From: Styela clava
Taxonomy: Eukaryota > Chordata > Ascidiacea > Stolidobranchia > Styelidae
DNA: 64,000 nucleotides
Reading direction: 5' to 3'
Assembly: GCF_964204865.1 (NCBI RefSeq)
Contig: NC_135260.1
Span: 21,870,001 to 21,934,000 of the forward strand
The notes beneath the pieces are model-generated. The model had not been told where the DNA came from and made no database searches. It worked only from the letters and a program-made list of their open reading frames with translations. Below are positions 51,060 through 62,508 of the stretch, piece by piece. Each line of letters starts with the position of its first letter. Positions within the stretch are counted from its first letter, which is position 1. Both the position numbers and the translations under genes were made by a program.

Positions 51060-51125
51060 TTTTGATTTATTTTCCACGGAACACTCGGAAGACTCTCGCG
51101 GGACACAGTTTGGGAAACGCTGAAC
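51060..51125 (-). mobile_element. Solitary right end of a hAT element
   Basis: CACAGTTTGGGAAACGCTG is the complement of the widespread CAGyGTTTCyCAAACTGTG hAT end, preceded by ACGGAACACTCGGAAGACTC. No left partner is visible. Confidence 0.5.
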
Positions 51126-51644
51126 TAGAGAAATATTTACCCGAGAAGTTCTAACATAGTATTACAAGTAAAAAATAAAGTCGTCATGAATGAAATATAA
51201 AATATAATATAACACAAGAGAGCTGTGCTCAAATATATGGACACGTCACAAGGTGTCGCTTTTTTATCCTGGCACATAAAAAAAGGAATATCTTGAAGTC
51301 TACAGAAATTTTTGAAATAAGTAAAAGTAATAGCCTTCTGGAATAAAAAAAAACAATCTTTAACCACTGAAAATTTCAAAGAAATTGGTCCAGTATTCGG
51401 AGAGAAAAGCGATTTCATCATGCTAAAGAGAAGAATAATACTAATAATAACAAGAACAACAACATAATTTTGTGCTTTCATAGCAGATATTATAAAAATC
51501 ACTTTAAACTCGAATTCTAAAGAATGAATCAAAATTGGACACGATCTTACAAATAATTAAAACGACGCATAAAAATATTGGGATGATTTTAGATAGGCAG
51601 AAACTTGGTTCCTTAGTTAATCTGAAATAATGGTAATTTCACTA

Positions 51645-52487
51645 ATGCAATGGAACTGCAGGGACATATATAGAAAAATACACGAATTCAAACATTAAAT
51701 AGATACCTTGTCTTCAAAGTCAAATGTTTTTTTGCTCCAAGAGACCTTTTTATCTAGCAAATACACGGCTGTTTTATATGGTTATACGTTAATTAGACAA
51801 GATCGGAACACTTTTGGTGGAGGGCTATGCATGTTCGTGGATGACTCGTTACCATACACTCCCCTGTCGTTAACCACATATCGGGAAATAGAGATACAAG
51901 GTATTGTTGTCGGAAGTATCAAGATTGTTAATAAATATATTCCGCCGGATGCACACCTTGATGAACATGAATTCGTGTCAGTATTCGTACAACTACACTC
52001 AAACACACTCGTATTGGGAGATTTCAACTCACACCACACACTCTGGGGCAGTTCATACTGCAGCACATCTGGGCGTATACTTTCTAAGTTGATTGACCTA
52101 CATTCCTATGTTGTTCTGAATACTTGTCCGACTAGAATATCCATCTCAATGCTAGTAATCATAGTTCGCTATTAGACCTCTCTCTCGCCAGTGCTAATAT
52201 TGCACACAGATGCGTCACTCGTGTATTAGACGAACTAATCGGGAGCAACCATTACATAATTACAACATCTGTTGATATTAGGATGTCAATGTCAGACCAA
52301 TTCAAACCAAATTGGGCATTCAAACGAGCAAACTGGGATACTTATATATCAGATGTAATAAAATCTGAAGACTTTGAAGAATTTTGCGACAATTTCACAA
52401 ATTCGCTTGTTACGGTAGCTAGAATGTCTATCCCCAAAACTAAACCCTATAAAAAACCAGCAACCCCTTGGTGGAATGATGAATAAT
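51645..52487 (+). pseudogene. LINE apurinic endonuclease domain and linker
   Basis: Endonuclease landmarks in order: MQWNCRDI (51,645), LLQETFLSS, then Y-I-P-P, GDFNSHHTLWGS, NTCPTRI, and GSNHYI near 52,242. The last motif normally reads S-D-H; here the Asp is Asn, so the active site is damaged. An early in-frame stop follows QWNCR...EFKH and a frameshift lies near 52,140. The linker contains WAFKRANWDTY and ends PWWNDE plus a stop, the usual join between the endonuclease and reverse transcriptase parts. Confidence 0.85.
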
Positions 52488-52514
52488 CCAAACTTATAAG
52501 ACTGAAACGAAGTA

Positions 52515-55342
52515 GTCCGGCAGAATCGGGCCTCAACATTGTTTTGGGACATAAAGTTTTTTTTATTGTTTAGATATAATGTATATGACATATATAATGA
52601 TACCCTATAATGTTGAGCATTTTTTTTTAAGTGGATTCAAAGTATTCGGTCCAAGATGACGCACATCCTTAACCCTAACCTGGTAAACATACGATGTTCA
52701 GGTTGTGCGCCATCTTGGTACGAATCCTTCGAGAGCGACGTTTTGAAACAATTATTTCATAATTACATGGTTTAGTTTTGCATACATAGTAACATTGAAT
52801 CTCCTTACAATGTCAGAAATTCAATTTTAGTAGAATAAATGGTAGTTTATTTCACTAATACAAGCCACGATCCATCGACAGCATCTAGCCACTTTCTATT
52901 GCGCTCTTCAAACTAAATTTGCGTTGCCGCGCTCATTTCGTTTTCCTAGTTTAAGATTAGGGACTTCGGAAATATTTTATTAATTGGATTGGAATATTTG
53001 ACCTCGTCTTTCACTCCGAACAAGGCCATGTAAAACCATCCACTGCTGTCTAAAGATGTGTAACGTGTTTTCTTTTGGAAGAACCGCAACCTTTCAGTGC
53101 TGCATTGACTTTGGCAGAATTAATATATCCTTGTGGAGATGAAAGGTATGCTTATGCGAAACCAAGATGTGCACCTGTTATGACAACATAGTTGAGTCAA
53201 ACGTTTTGAATACTCGTACATCACACACATTTTCCTGCGTGCATCGGTTGTACGTATAGTAACATGCACATTTTAGCACATGCATCAAATTTCCCTTGAT
53301 TATTGAGCTATAGGTTTTTGACGAGCTTTTGTGTATGATTTTATTCCATAGAATTTGTATGCTGTTCTAAAGAATACTACATTTTCAGCTTTTTCATTCA
53401 TTCAAACCGCGTGTTGAAAGTAAGTTTTGTAATGTTGCGTGTTGGTTTCCAACATCCTTAAATCGGTGATGCCAGTAAATCTTTAATACAAAAAGATCAG
53501 TAACATCTGCAATAAAAACAGCAATACCCACTCAAATGACAGCTGGGGAATGGATACTCTTAGTATCTGCTCCATCGCGTGCCTCCTACAGTCTTACCAA
53601 TTAACATGAGTGCCAATTGGTATCAAAGCTCAGCCAGACCCAAAAAAAGTTTCGGACTGCAGTTGGCCTGACGAAATATTTTTAAATATCTATTCTACAA
53701 TAAGATTATTTGATTGCATACTACTGAAAGTTCCGCCTTATATGTATTTTCCCATTGCACTATTTCTTTACTGATATTCGATAATATGACGCTCATCTGA
53801 CATAGTTCTTAAAGTGTGTAGATGGGTATAATCTTTTCCACGCTGTTCAGATGGAAATGGGCGAATATATATATGAATTGCTGATATTGGTTTGCAATGC
53901 GATGAAATCCCATCTTGGCATTTCTGCCTCTCGCAATTGCTGCGCATACTTATCGGGGAAGTTCTGTGGCGTGGTTATCAAATGAAAAAAACAACAACAT
54001 GGGAGTATTTTTCCTACTTCTCTTCTACTATCAAACCTTGAACTTTTGTGAAAACTTTTCTCCATGCAACTTTTTTTAAAACATCCCCAACAACCACAAT
54101 TAATTCTGTTACTAAACTTCCGAAACAAACACATAAAATCATCAACAGATGCATATCACCAAGTAGATATTGCTGAATTGATCTTTATTTTACCTTTTTT
54201 CATGTAATTCTTTTTGGTAAACCTGTTATCTATCGTTAATACAGCACATTTGACAATGTTGTAGTGTGCCTTTTTCGGCCTCACATTTTTGATATTTGTA
54301 GTTAGAGCTCTCAGGGCTCTGTCAAACAAAGTTACATACAAAATATTGGTTGTAAATTGCAAAACATGATCATGTTGTTGGAATAACTTGGCATTTTACC
54401 ACCCGTATATATATCATTCATTGTTGAGAATATTAATAAAATCATAAAATTTAAAAATCCGTTTTCGTGAAATTTTTGTTGTAGCTGAATTCGAGGGACA
54501 GCATGACAACAGGCAAGAGAAGCACGGTCGCCTCTTTTAGTTTATGACAGGGTTTCTTAAAAGGGGACCCCGTCCTTCTTGGAGGCCGCTGACCGGTTAT
54601 CTGGGAGCACGGACAAACAGATGGAAATGCAAATATATAATAACAATGTATTTTTATGGAAGAGAAGAAGCAAAAGTGTTAAGAGTCTTTGGTAGTTTGA
54701 AGAGCATTAGCATGGAACATAAGAATGAACTACATTCTTTCCCATGGATATACTATAAAATGTAGCATTTTCTCATTCTTGTTCTCGTGATATCATTATC
54801 TTTCACTGCGTCGTCGTGATCATCCCGCTGCATACCAATTCTCGCTAACAAATAATTGACTGTTCTCCACCGGGTGTATATCCACTTGAACCACTGGCGA
54901 CTGCATTAGCAGGCTTGTATTGTTAATTGCAACAAAAACGGGTATTTTGAAATAGTACTCTTTACTTTACGCGTATGTTTCGACAGTATTTCCATATACT
55001 GTATATGGGTCGCGACCCAAAGCTGGGCTTAACAAATACTTAAAAGTTATTGATTTTATTTTCTAGTAAATTTGGTGCTTGCGTAGTTTGTGCATCAAGA
55101 TTGCGCACAACCTGAACATAGTATTGTAAAAGGTTATGTTTCAGGTTGTGCGTCATTATGATGCACAGGTTTGACGAATAACACTGATACAAATATCAAG
55201 CCGTAAAAAAAATTGCTCAAGGCTGCAAACTCCACACCCGTGTAGAAATGATGGGCAACGACCCCAAGATGAATAATCACAAATAAAAAACTAAATGTCT
55301 GAAATCAAACTTGGGCCAAAAAGGTCCCCTTATCTGCCGGAC
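52515..55342. mobile_element. 2.83-kb TA-flanked element inserted in the LINE
   Basis: The left end GTCCGGCAGA and the right end TCTGCCGGAC are perfect 10-bp inverted repeats, with TA on each side (12 bp including it). LINE protein homology resumes across the site. CAGGTTGTGCG-containing hairpins lie near both ends (52,660-52,731 and 55,087-55,168). The interior has no recognisable transposase. TA duplications point to the Tc1/mariner group in the broad sense. Confidence 0.8.
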
Positions 55343-55360
55343 TAAAGCCCTTACAACAGG

Positions 55361-55714
55361 ATGAAACCATCCATGTCACCTATCGATATAATTAATTTTA
55401 AACGTTGCAGAGCAAATGCACGTCGGGGAATATTAGAGGCAAAAAAGACCTTTTGGCAAAACTATTGTAGTTGTCTCAGCAAAAACTCAAACGTTACGCA
55501 ACTATGGAGAACAATTCGTGCAATGTCTAATATAGGTGACAATCAATTTAAAATACCAGCAATAGTTGATAGTAATTGTACTTTAGTTGATGCAATGAGC
55601 ATATATACAGTTGATGATTCCGAAAAAGTCAATGCATTTGGACGTTATTTTACATCAGTCAGCTCATCCGATAACTATTCCAGGAACTTTTTAATCAGAA
55701 AGTTACAGTTTTAA
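55361..55714 (+). pseudogene. LINE ORF2, pre-reverse-transcriptase linker
   Basis: INFKRCRANARRGILEAKKT followed by FWQNYCSCLSKN and QLWRTIRAMSN is the conserved Arg/Lys-rich linker before the reverse transcriptase in I/Jockey elements. It continues the ORF broken at 52,514 and itself stops just before the hAT insertion at 55,760. Confidence 0.8.
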
Positions 55715-55759
55715 AAAACTTGTCAAATTGAAGTTGAAGATACAGACGGCATTCTAGAT

Positions 55760-56242
55760 CAGGGTGGTCCAAGGTTGTGGGCTCCGCGGGCCACAAAATT
55801 ATTTCGGCATTGGTCGCGGGCCACAATAGTACCCAGAATAGGTAAACAATGCAATTCAAAACAAGCACCTCTATTGTGTGAACACATAGTTATCAGGCAT
55901 TGCCAACCTAGGCTAATGGAAGGAATCCGCATCCGATGTATTGTTTTCTATCATGCCTATATTGTTAGCAAATAATCCCGACCAAAACGAAAAAAAGCCA
56001 GGTAAGAATTTAGACTGCCCATCACATCTTCACTTCGCTAGTTGCTTCAGCTAGCCATCATACTAGTCCATTCAGTCACAGTAGTGATATAACAACAAGA
56101 TTTCAAACAATTTTTCTGATTTATTTTATGAGAAGCAATTTAAAAATAAAATGTTTTGATTACTCTCCGAATGCGGTGCGGGCCACAGATAATAGAGCGG
56201 CGAGCCACATGTGGCCCGCGGGCCTGGGTTTGGGCCACCCTG
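55760..56242. mobile_element. 483-bp hAT miniature element inserted in the LINE
   Basis: CAGGGTGGTCCAAGG and TTTGGGCCACCCTG are the inverted ends; TTCTAGAT is duplicated (55752-55759 and 56243-56250). GCGGGCCACA-type subterminal blocks occur near both ends. It is a relative of 25160-25926. Confidence 0.95.
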
Positions 56243-56250
56243 TTCTAGAT

Positions 56251-56845
56251 GTTCCTTTTTCGGAATGGGAACTAGACAACGTTTTGCGACCTAGAAAGAA
56301 CACATCTCCCGGATATGATAAAATACGTTGTCTTATGCTCAGACACTTGCCCCAAAAATGCAAAATATAACTCCTACAACTTTTTAATCTTATTTGGGTA
56401 AAAGGTTAATTACCGGCTCATTGGCGCCACTCCATCGTAGTTCCCATATTAAAATTTAACAAACCAAATAATCTTATATCATCATTCAGACCATTTCGTT
56501 GACGTCCAACTTATGTACGGTAATGGAACGACTAATTGCAAATCGCCTCAAATGGTATCTTGAAAAGTTTAGTTTGATAACTACGAAGCAATCTGGATTT
56601 AGAAATCATCGCTCGACGACCGATAATATCCTTCAAATACATGATAATATCTATAAAGCTTTGGCAAATAAAAGATCTGTTTTAGTCGTGTTTCTCGATA
56701 TAGAATAGGCTTACGACGTGGTCTGGCGTTGTGGCCTCTTATACAAACTGTATAATATTGGAACACGTGTTCGATCTTTTATGTGGGTTAGATCGTTTTT
56801 ATCGATCCGTACCTTTCAAGTCGAAAACACGAACATTTTCTACTC
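56251..56845 (+). pseudogene. LINE reverse transcriptase, N-terminal half
   Basis: Landmarks in order: FSEWELDNVLRPRKNTSPGY followed by DKI, then LPAHWR, VMERLIANRL, QSGFRNHRSTTDN and VVFLDIE-stop-AYD. The last is catalytic motif A, where the usual Lys codon has become TAG (56,706-56,708). The sequence ends at an RTFQV motif without motif C (F-A-D-D). Frameshifts lie near 56,370 and 56,500. Confidence 0.85.
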
Positions 56846-56849
56846 ATAA

Positions 56850-58670
56850 AGAGTGCGATAGTCGAACGCGAAGAAATGGTTAATAGTTACCAATATTACA
56901 ACTGTTTTCTTACATTAATGTAAACGGGAGCGTATTCGGAGCACTTCGCATTATTGTAAAAGTTGCTCGGCCGCACGGGTGATACGTTGTCATCAAACGC
57001 ACCGCTGATCACGTGCTTCGGTTTTGCTCGCCGTTTCACGATACGCCCTTATTATTATCACATGTATTCTCACTTTTTCACAACCTGCTTTATTTTTGTT
57101 ACAATTTATTGTCGGCACTTGTGAGAGAAATGAGAGATTGTTGTATTTCATTACAACAATTAATTATTATTGATAAAAACACTAAGTAGGTTTAAACATG
57201 TTATAAACAATTTTCACCGTTGGACGTATCTTTTCACGTTATGAATTCACGTTATGAATGCCCGAGCAAAATTTGATGGCAAAGATCTTAGCATTTACTA
57301 TGTCGAAACGCTTATTCGACTTTGCAGACCGCAGAAACTATCCAAAAAAGATAACCGTTTTTGTGTTCGAGATATGAAATATATGGCACACCGCCATTTT
57401 GTGTCCAGAGTTCTATCGTTGTATGATCACAACCAAAGTGACTATAGCTTTATAGTCACTCTGATCATAACTAAGTGGTTTAAACCTGCAATCGTTAAGC
57501 AGTTGAATTAAAAAAAACGATGCCTAATAATTCGGACCAAACTTTCACAGCAGCAAAACGAATAAACATTCTTCTGAAAAATTAATTTCCGCAAATATTT
57601 CTCAGATAACTCGGCTCTGCGGTATGGTCAGCATATACGAAGGTTAAGCTCATTCAATTTAACTCCATAAATCAACACCCAATAAAACCAAAAATATTAA
57701 ACAAAGAGATACACATTTTATTAAAGTTCCTGACGTTAGTATCGCTAATTGTACAGAACTTATTTTAACAACCTGACAGAACTACAATACAAATTACACT
57801 ACGGAAACTTGCAACTATTTGTACATGATAAAATTTTCAACACGATGTTTTTCAATATACTACATGCATGGAATGGAGGATAACGGTCTATATCAAGTTT
57901 ACAAGAACATCTAATAATCTGGAGTGTATAAAATAATATATATTATCTATGTGACTTGAGCTATTGCTGCAGTTTTACTAGCATAGGCTACTGTTTTTCA
58001 ATAATTTTATTTGCCACCTCTTTTACGTGAATATTTAACCTTATATTAAGAAAACGTTGCAAAATTTTAAAAGCGACATTGTGGCAAGATGGGAAATTAT
58101 ATTTCAAGCAGTCAACTTTATCTGTCACAAAAGTAACTTGGCGAACATATATTATTATGGAAGGCATTAATATTGGCGCGAAATATAGTTTCTACTAAAT
58201 ACGATTACTAAAATACGATGGCTTTTCTGGATGGGTGGCATAAATACTGAGTGAAATTATAAATTTTTATCATGTGTGCAAGACCGAAAAAGAGTTAAGT
58301 AACGATTGATTAAACATATATAACATTTCCTAAAAAACAAGCGCCATGTTATATTACGTTTGGTATCTGATTATGGGACGTAACTAAATGGCCAAACCAA
58401 AAAATTTAAACCCCGCGTCTTTATAGGGTTCTGCCGGAAACATGAAGGCTAATTTTTCACTGTTTGATATCATTAAAATTACAATTAAGTTTTATCAACG
58501 AGAACGTGGAAGACATGATATCGTCGCTAGATCACCTAGTAAATATTTTACATTTTTCGACGCAAATGAATCAAAATATCCTGCCGATAAGTTGATAAGT
58601 GCTGTGACACCAGTCGCGTCGACTGGGCTCCAAATTTTGTACGCTATAATGTAATGATCACTATGTCTTT
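56850..58670. other. No supported gene; hairpin at 57,435
   Basis: Frames at 57,254-57,511 and 58,442-58,654 have no recognisable domain. AGTGACTATAGCTTTATAGT followed by CACT forms a perfect 10-bp stem with a 4-base loop near 57,437-57,460. Confidence 0.4.
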
Positions 58671-58679
58671 TTTTAAATT

Positions 58680-59203
58680 TAATCGCAGTAATAAAAAATT
58701 GGCATAGAAATAGCTGTGATAGACTAGGCTAAAATTCCTTACCGGTACTTCTAAAAAACAGATTATTGTACGCGATGAATCATAATGATGATTTGAAACC
58801 AAAACCCTATTTTACAAGGACCAACTCGCGAAACCACTTTAAAATAAGCCCCGAAACGTTTGCAATGGTAATGTATAGGAAGAATCTTTCAGGGATGAAA
58901 GGTTCATAGAAAGAATATTTCTGGGGTCAAGGGTCGGAGAAACGTCCTTATGGACCAGTCAAGTCTTCAGAGATCGCCCTCGCCCGCTCTTGTCCATTAT
59001 TCTGTTATTGCGAATTAACGTTTTATCACTAAGGATGTTGTCTAGTGCCCCATTATAAAATACTCCCATATCGCGTGTCTTGTGCCATTGTTCCCCACGC
59101 CAAAAAGAGCCTTTTTCGGTGGTAAGCTGCCAGAGTAAAAAACAGTAAAGTCTGAAAGTGGTACGGTAAGTACGCGGTCAGTACCGGTATTGTAAAAGGT
59201 TGA
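58680..59203. mobile_element. Right part of a hAT element related to 27639-28753
   Basis: The right edge AAAGGTTGAGAATCACTG is the complement of a CAGTGATTCTCAACC hAT end. The stretch 58,680-58,960 matches 28,450-28,640 (shared GCGAAACC, TTTGCAATGGT and other blocks in order). The left end was not found. Confidence 0.55.
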
Positions 59204-59378
59204 GAATCACTGCTCTATAGAGCTATAAGAACTCACTGGTTCCAATTCCAGAATTCTTCCTATGTATAAATAGAAGTAATTTGTTTACTTTGTATAGCGG
59301 TATCTGTATATTTTATTATTTTTAAATACATTTACAAAGAAGGGTTTTTATCCAACTGATGATTAGTCTACTTACATA

Positions 59379-61293
59379 CCGTAAAACCGGCTAACTTCGG
59401 ATGCCTTGTAACTTCGGATGAAATTTTCAATCATTCATATCTCAACTAAATTTCGTCGTATTGCGCTTCTGTCGGTTTCTATAGTAAGGCCTTACATATC
59501 TGAATCTGCCGTAGCCTCCAATCGCTCGATTTGATTTTTTATCATTCAAAAAATCATATTTTACCAAAAAAATGACACCGTTTTTTCGAGCGGCTCAAAT
59601 CGTGACTTCTACAGACGCTACCTTCGTCAAATCACCGCCAAGCGCTAGAGAGCGTACACAATGTATACAAAAAAATACAGTGATCACAAGGTGTCGTACG
59701 AGATTCGAGTGAAATCGATTATTTTGATTTAAAAATTACATCAAAATATCGACGTTTTGATGATTACGTACAGCGTGACGTCAACGACGCAAATCCCGTT
59801 CTCTCTCTTCGTGGCCGACGTCACTTTGCGTAGCTCGTGCGTTACTCGCTGCGACATTTGAACGCCAGACATCGCGGCGCCCAGTTTTGTGAAATTTAAA
59901 AATTATGCTTATCCATGATCCTAGTCACTAAATCCTACAAAAACATCACTATCGTCTCAGTCATATGTTGTTTATTCAAAAATATGGGTATGCATACGCT
60001 TAATGCATATGAAATTTGTCGATTTTTGTTTTTGCATACTTCCTCCGACACCGATAGATACCGTAGCAATTGGTAATACGTTAGGCCTGAAACATGTATC
60101 TATACGATCATAATGATTAGATATGTCTGTTTACGATCAGCAGATGGTAATAATATCTTTAACAGGTGAGCGTAGAACTCTACATACATGCACACAGCAG
60201 GAGGTTGGACCACATACAGGTGAGGCGCAAAATGAAAAAAAGTGGCAAAGTTTCTTTTTGCCGTTTTTATCCGTTTATTGTCATTTGACTTTATTAAGTG
60301 AAACGAAAGCGAGGATCGAAAGTCACACCGGGCAGGAACCTCTGCCGAGCCGATCAACGGGGAGCTCTGAGAAAATCAGAAAATATGAAAAGTGATAATC
60401 AAGACGAAACCTGCTCTGCTTGTGGATTATGGAATGATCCAAATGGAAGTACGGAAATTGAGGATGAATGGGTCGGTTGCGAAAGCTGCAGCGAAACACA
60501 TTGGTTCCACAAGAACTGTTGCAAAGACCCGTCTAACCCATGTGGAAATGATTACAATTCTTGATTTTGCCAGCGTTTCCTTCAATTCATCTGTTTATTT
60601 TTAACTGTCGATTTTTTGTTTATACCTTACTTGTTCCATATTGCTTTTTGATTTCAATTTTTACTTTTGCCAGTGTTTCATTCGATTCATCCGTTTATTT
60701 TTAATTGTCTAATTTTTGTTCATTCTTTACTTGTTCCATATTGCATTTCAATTTCAACCTACACCAGTGTTAGGTACTTTCAATTCTTCGGTTTTTTTTT
60801 TTTGTTAATCCTTTTCTTGCATTGAAAATAAACGATCATAAAAGAACGAACTAGCATTTTGCAATAAATTAGGAGTAGTTAGTGAAATATATACGAGTTA
60901 TAATAAAGGACACAAGAATAAATAGTTAAGCTTCGCGAAGCGGCAAGAGTAACGTCACGTACAAACGTCAGTATTCAACACGCAAGACAGGTCGTGGCGG
61001 CGTAAGGTCTATTCAGCGACGTTGTCACGCGTCATTGCTTACGCAGACATTTCTCTCTCACGACGAGTTGACGCAAAGAGAAAAGTGGCCATCCGAAGTT
61101 AGATAATTTTAGAATAGACGAATAAAGACAATAATTTCAATGAAAAAAGGCTTTGATGGATATGGAACCGACTTTATCAAGACGAGAATAGCCACAATGT
61201 ATTATATTCCAAATTTGGCTTCAGTTGAACAACATGCGGCGGAGATATTGTTCAAAATATAGCGAAATCATCCGAAGTTAGCCGGTTTTACGG
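59379..61293 (+). mobile_element. 1.9-kb TA-flanked (pogo-like) transposon with PHD-finger remnant
   Basis: The ends are CCGTAAAACCGGCTAACTTC on the left and its complement on the right, a perfect inverted repeat of 25 bp including GGATG, flanked by TA. The motif TAACTTCGGATG occurs twice near the left end (about 59,392 and 59,411) and inverted twice near the right end (about 61,091 and 61,269). A TACCGTA start with TA duplication fits pogo-type elements. The interior keeps only a short coding remnant at 60298-60564. Confidence 0.85.
60298..60564 (+). pseudogene. PHD-finger C-terminal remnant of a transposase
   Basis: The frame encodes a basic start (KRKRGSK) and then CSAC, a 16-residue loop, CESC and HWFHKNCC, a C-x2-C...C-x2-C-x4-H PHD-type zinc finger. 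The Trp two residues before the His is the usual fold residue. The last metal pair is shortened (NPCGNDYNS-stop). Many pogo/Tigger-type transposases carry such a finger at the C terminus, and its place inside a TA-flanked inverted-repeat element supports this. The DDE catalytic domain has been lost. Confidence 0.65.
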
Positions 61294-61313
61294 TACTTTA
61301 ATGAAAGACATAA

Positions 61314-61758
61314 CGGGTCTCGTGTAGTTCCGTACCTAACGTACTTCTAGTGGGCGTAGCATAACAATTTTTTGATATGGCAATCCTAACCCCCATCTGA
61401 CTACGCCATCCAAAAATTAAATCCCTACGACATCACAATCACGGCATAGAGCTTGCCAAATATATACGCACGATCGACCGAAACGGCATTTGCGCCGACG
61501 ATAAAAAACTGACTGACGTTATCGGTCTCTCTATTGGAATCGTTGCGACGAGAAAACCAACTGTTCGATTTCGGGTGCTCGTTTGCGCTTCTTGGATGGC
61601 AGTTCGTATAGTTTGAAGGGCTCCATTACGTCACTGTGACATCGTAATGACGTAATTTTTGGATGGTGTAGTCAGGTGGGGGTTAAAATTGATACGTGAA
61701 AAATTTTTCATGCTACGCCCACTAGAAGTATGTTAGGTAGGAAAGTACATGAGACCCG
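61314..61758. mobile_element. 445-bp element with about 125-bp imperfect inverted repeats
   Basis: The left arm CGGGTCTCGTGTAGTTCCGT continues through CTTCTAGTGGGCGTAGCAT and CTGACTACGCCATCC; the right arm repeats these in the reverse sense. ACATAA flanks both sides (61308-61313 and 61759-61764). A 6-bp duplication does not point to a single superfamily. The centre is non-coding. Confidence 0.8.
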
Positions 61759-62508
61759 ACATAACTTAGGTTTTCACTTTCTGACTTTAGTCTTAACTGA
61801 TAGTAAGACTGTATTACTGCAATAACTGAATGAAGCACACTCTCACTAAATAGAATTGCTAACGTTACATGTTTATTAACATTTTCACATGGCCATAATC
61901 TTTTTAATTTAATCCTCTTCCATGCCAGCATGCCTTATTACAGTATTGTGATCTATTAGTCTACATTAGATGATTAGGGCACAGTTTTCCAATTCCTGAA
62001 TTCCAAATGATCGAAGATTTGATTCAATAAAACAAACACTCTATTATTTCTGAAACAAGGGTGTCTTGCATGGCGGCAGATGCGTCTGATCGCGTCATGC
62101 CTGCCTCAATCATAATTAATATGAATCAAGACTTGCGTCGGCCCTCACATTACCAAAATTTTTTTTTTCTTTCTGAAAACTCGGATACTACTGTAAAATT
62201 GTTTCCTTTTGAAAATCGGGGTATTTTTTTTCACAGAATCCGATGGTGAAGTTTTAAAGTTTCCTTTCTGACTTGTGCTTCATGGAGTTTGCACCCACTG
62301 TTATATTCGATATATTTTTTCAATGTGAGGTAATTCTAAGAACTGTGCCATACCGTATCATATTTGGATTTATTTTGTGCCTTTGATCCTTGAATAACCT
62401 AGTTTTTGAGAAAGAAACTTAATTATGTAAATTATCGCTATAGACTGATTGAGAGATTTTTTAAATTTAGAACAAATTTTAACACCCTTTAAATGCTGTT
62501 TGCCTAAA

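Larger units (their letters stand above)
48470..51625. other. Upstream region of the SAM synthetase gene; no other gene supported
   Basis: The promoter must lie upstream of 48,468 on the minus strand, but no TATA box or initiator can be singled out. Two solitary hAT ends and a TA run near 50,425 are the only structures seen. Confidence 0.4.
51630..56845 (+). mobile_element. I-like LINE retrotransposon, interrupted twice
   Basis: Three plus-strand pieces (51,630-52,514; 55,343-55,759; 56,251-56,845) form one endonuclease-plus-reverse-transcriptase ORF2. The gaps are filled by a 2.83-kb TA-flanked element and a 483-bp hAT element. Removing each insertion and one target copy brings LINE protein homology back together across the site. 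The copy ends before the catalytic F-A-D-D motif, so it is truncated, and it carries stops and frameshifts. The endonuclease wording (QWNCR, GDFNSHHTLWGS) and motif A context (FLDIE-x-AYD) fit the I/Jockey superfamily. Confidence 0.85.
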
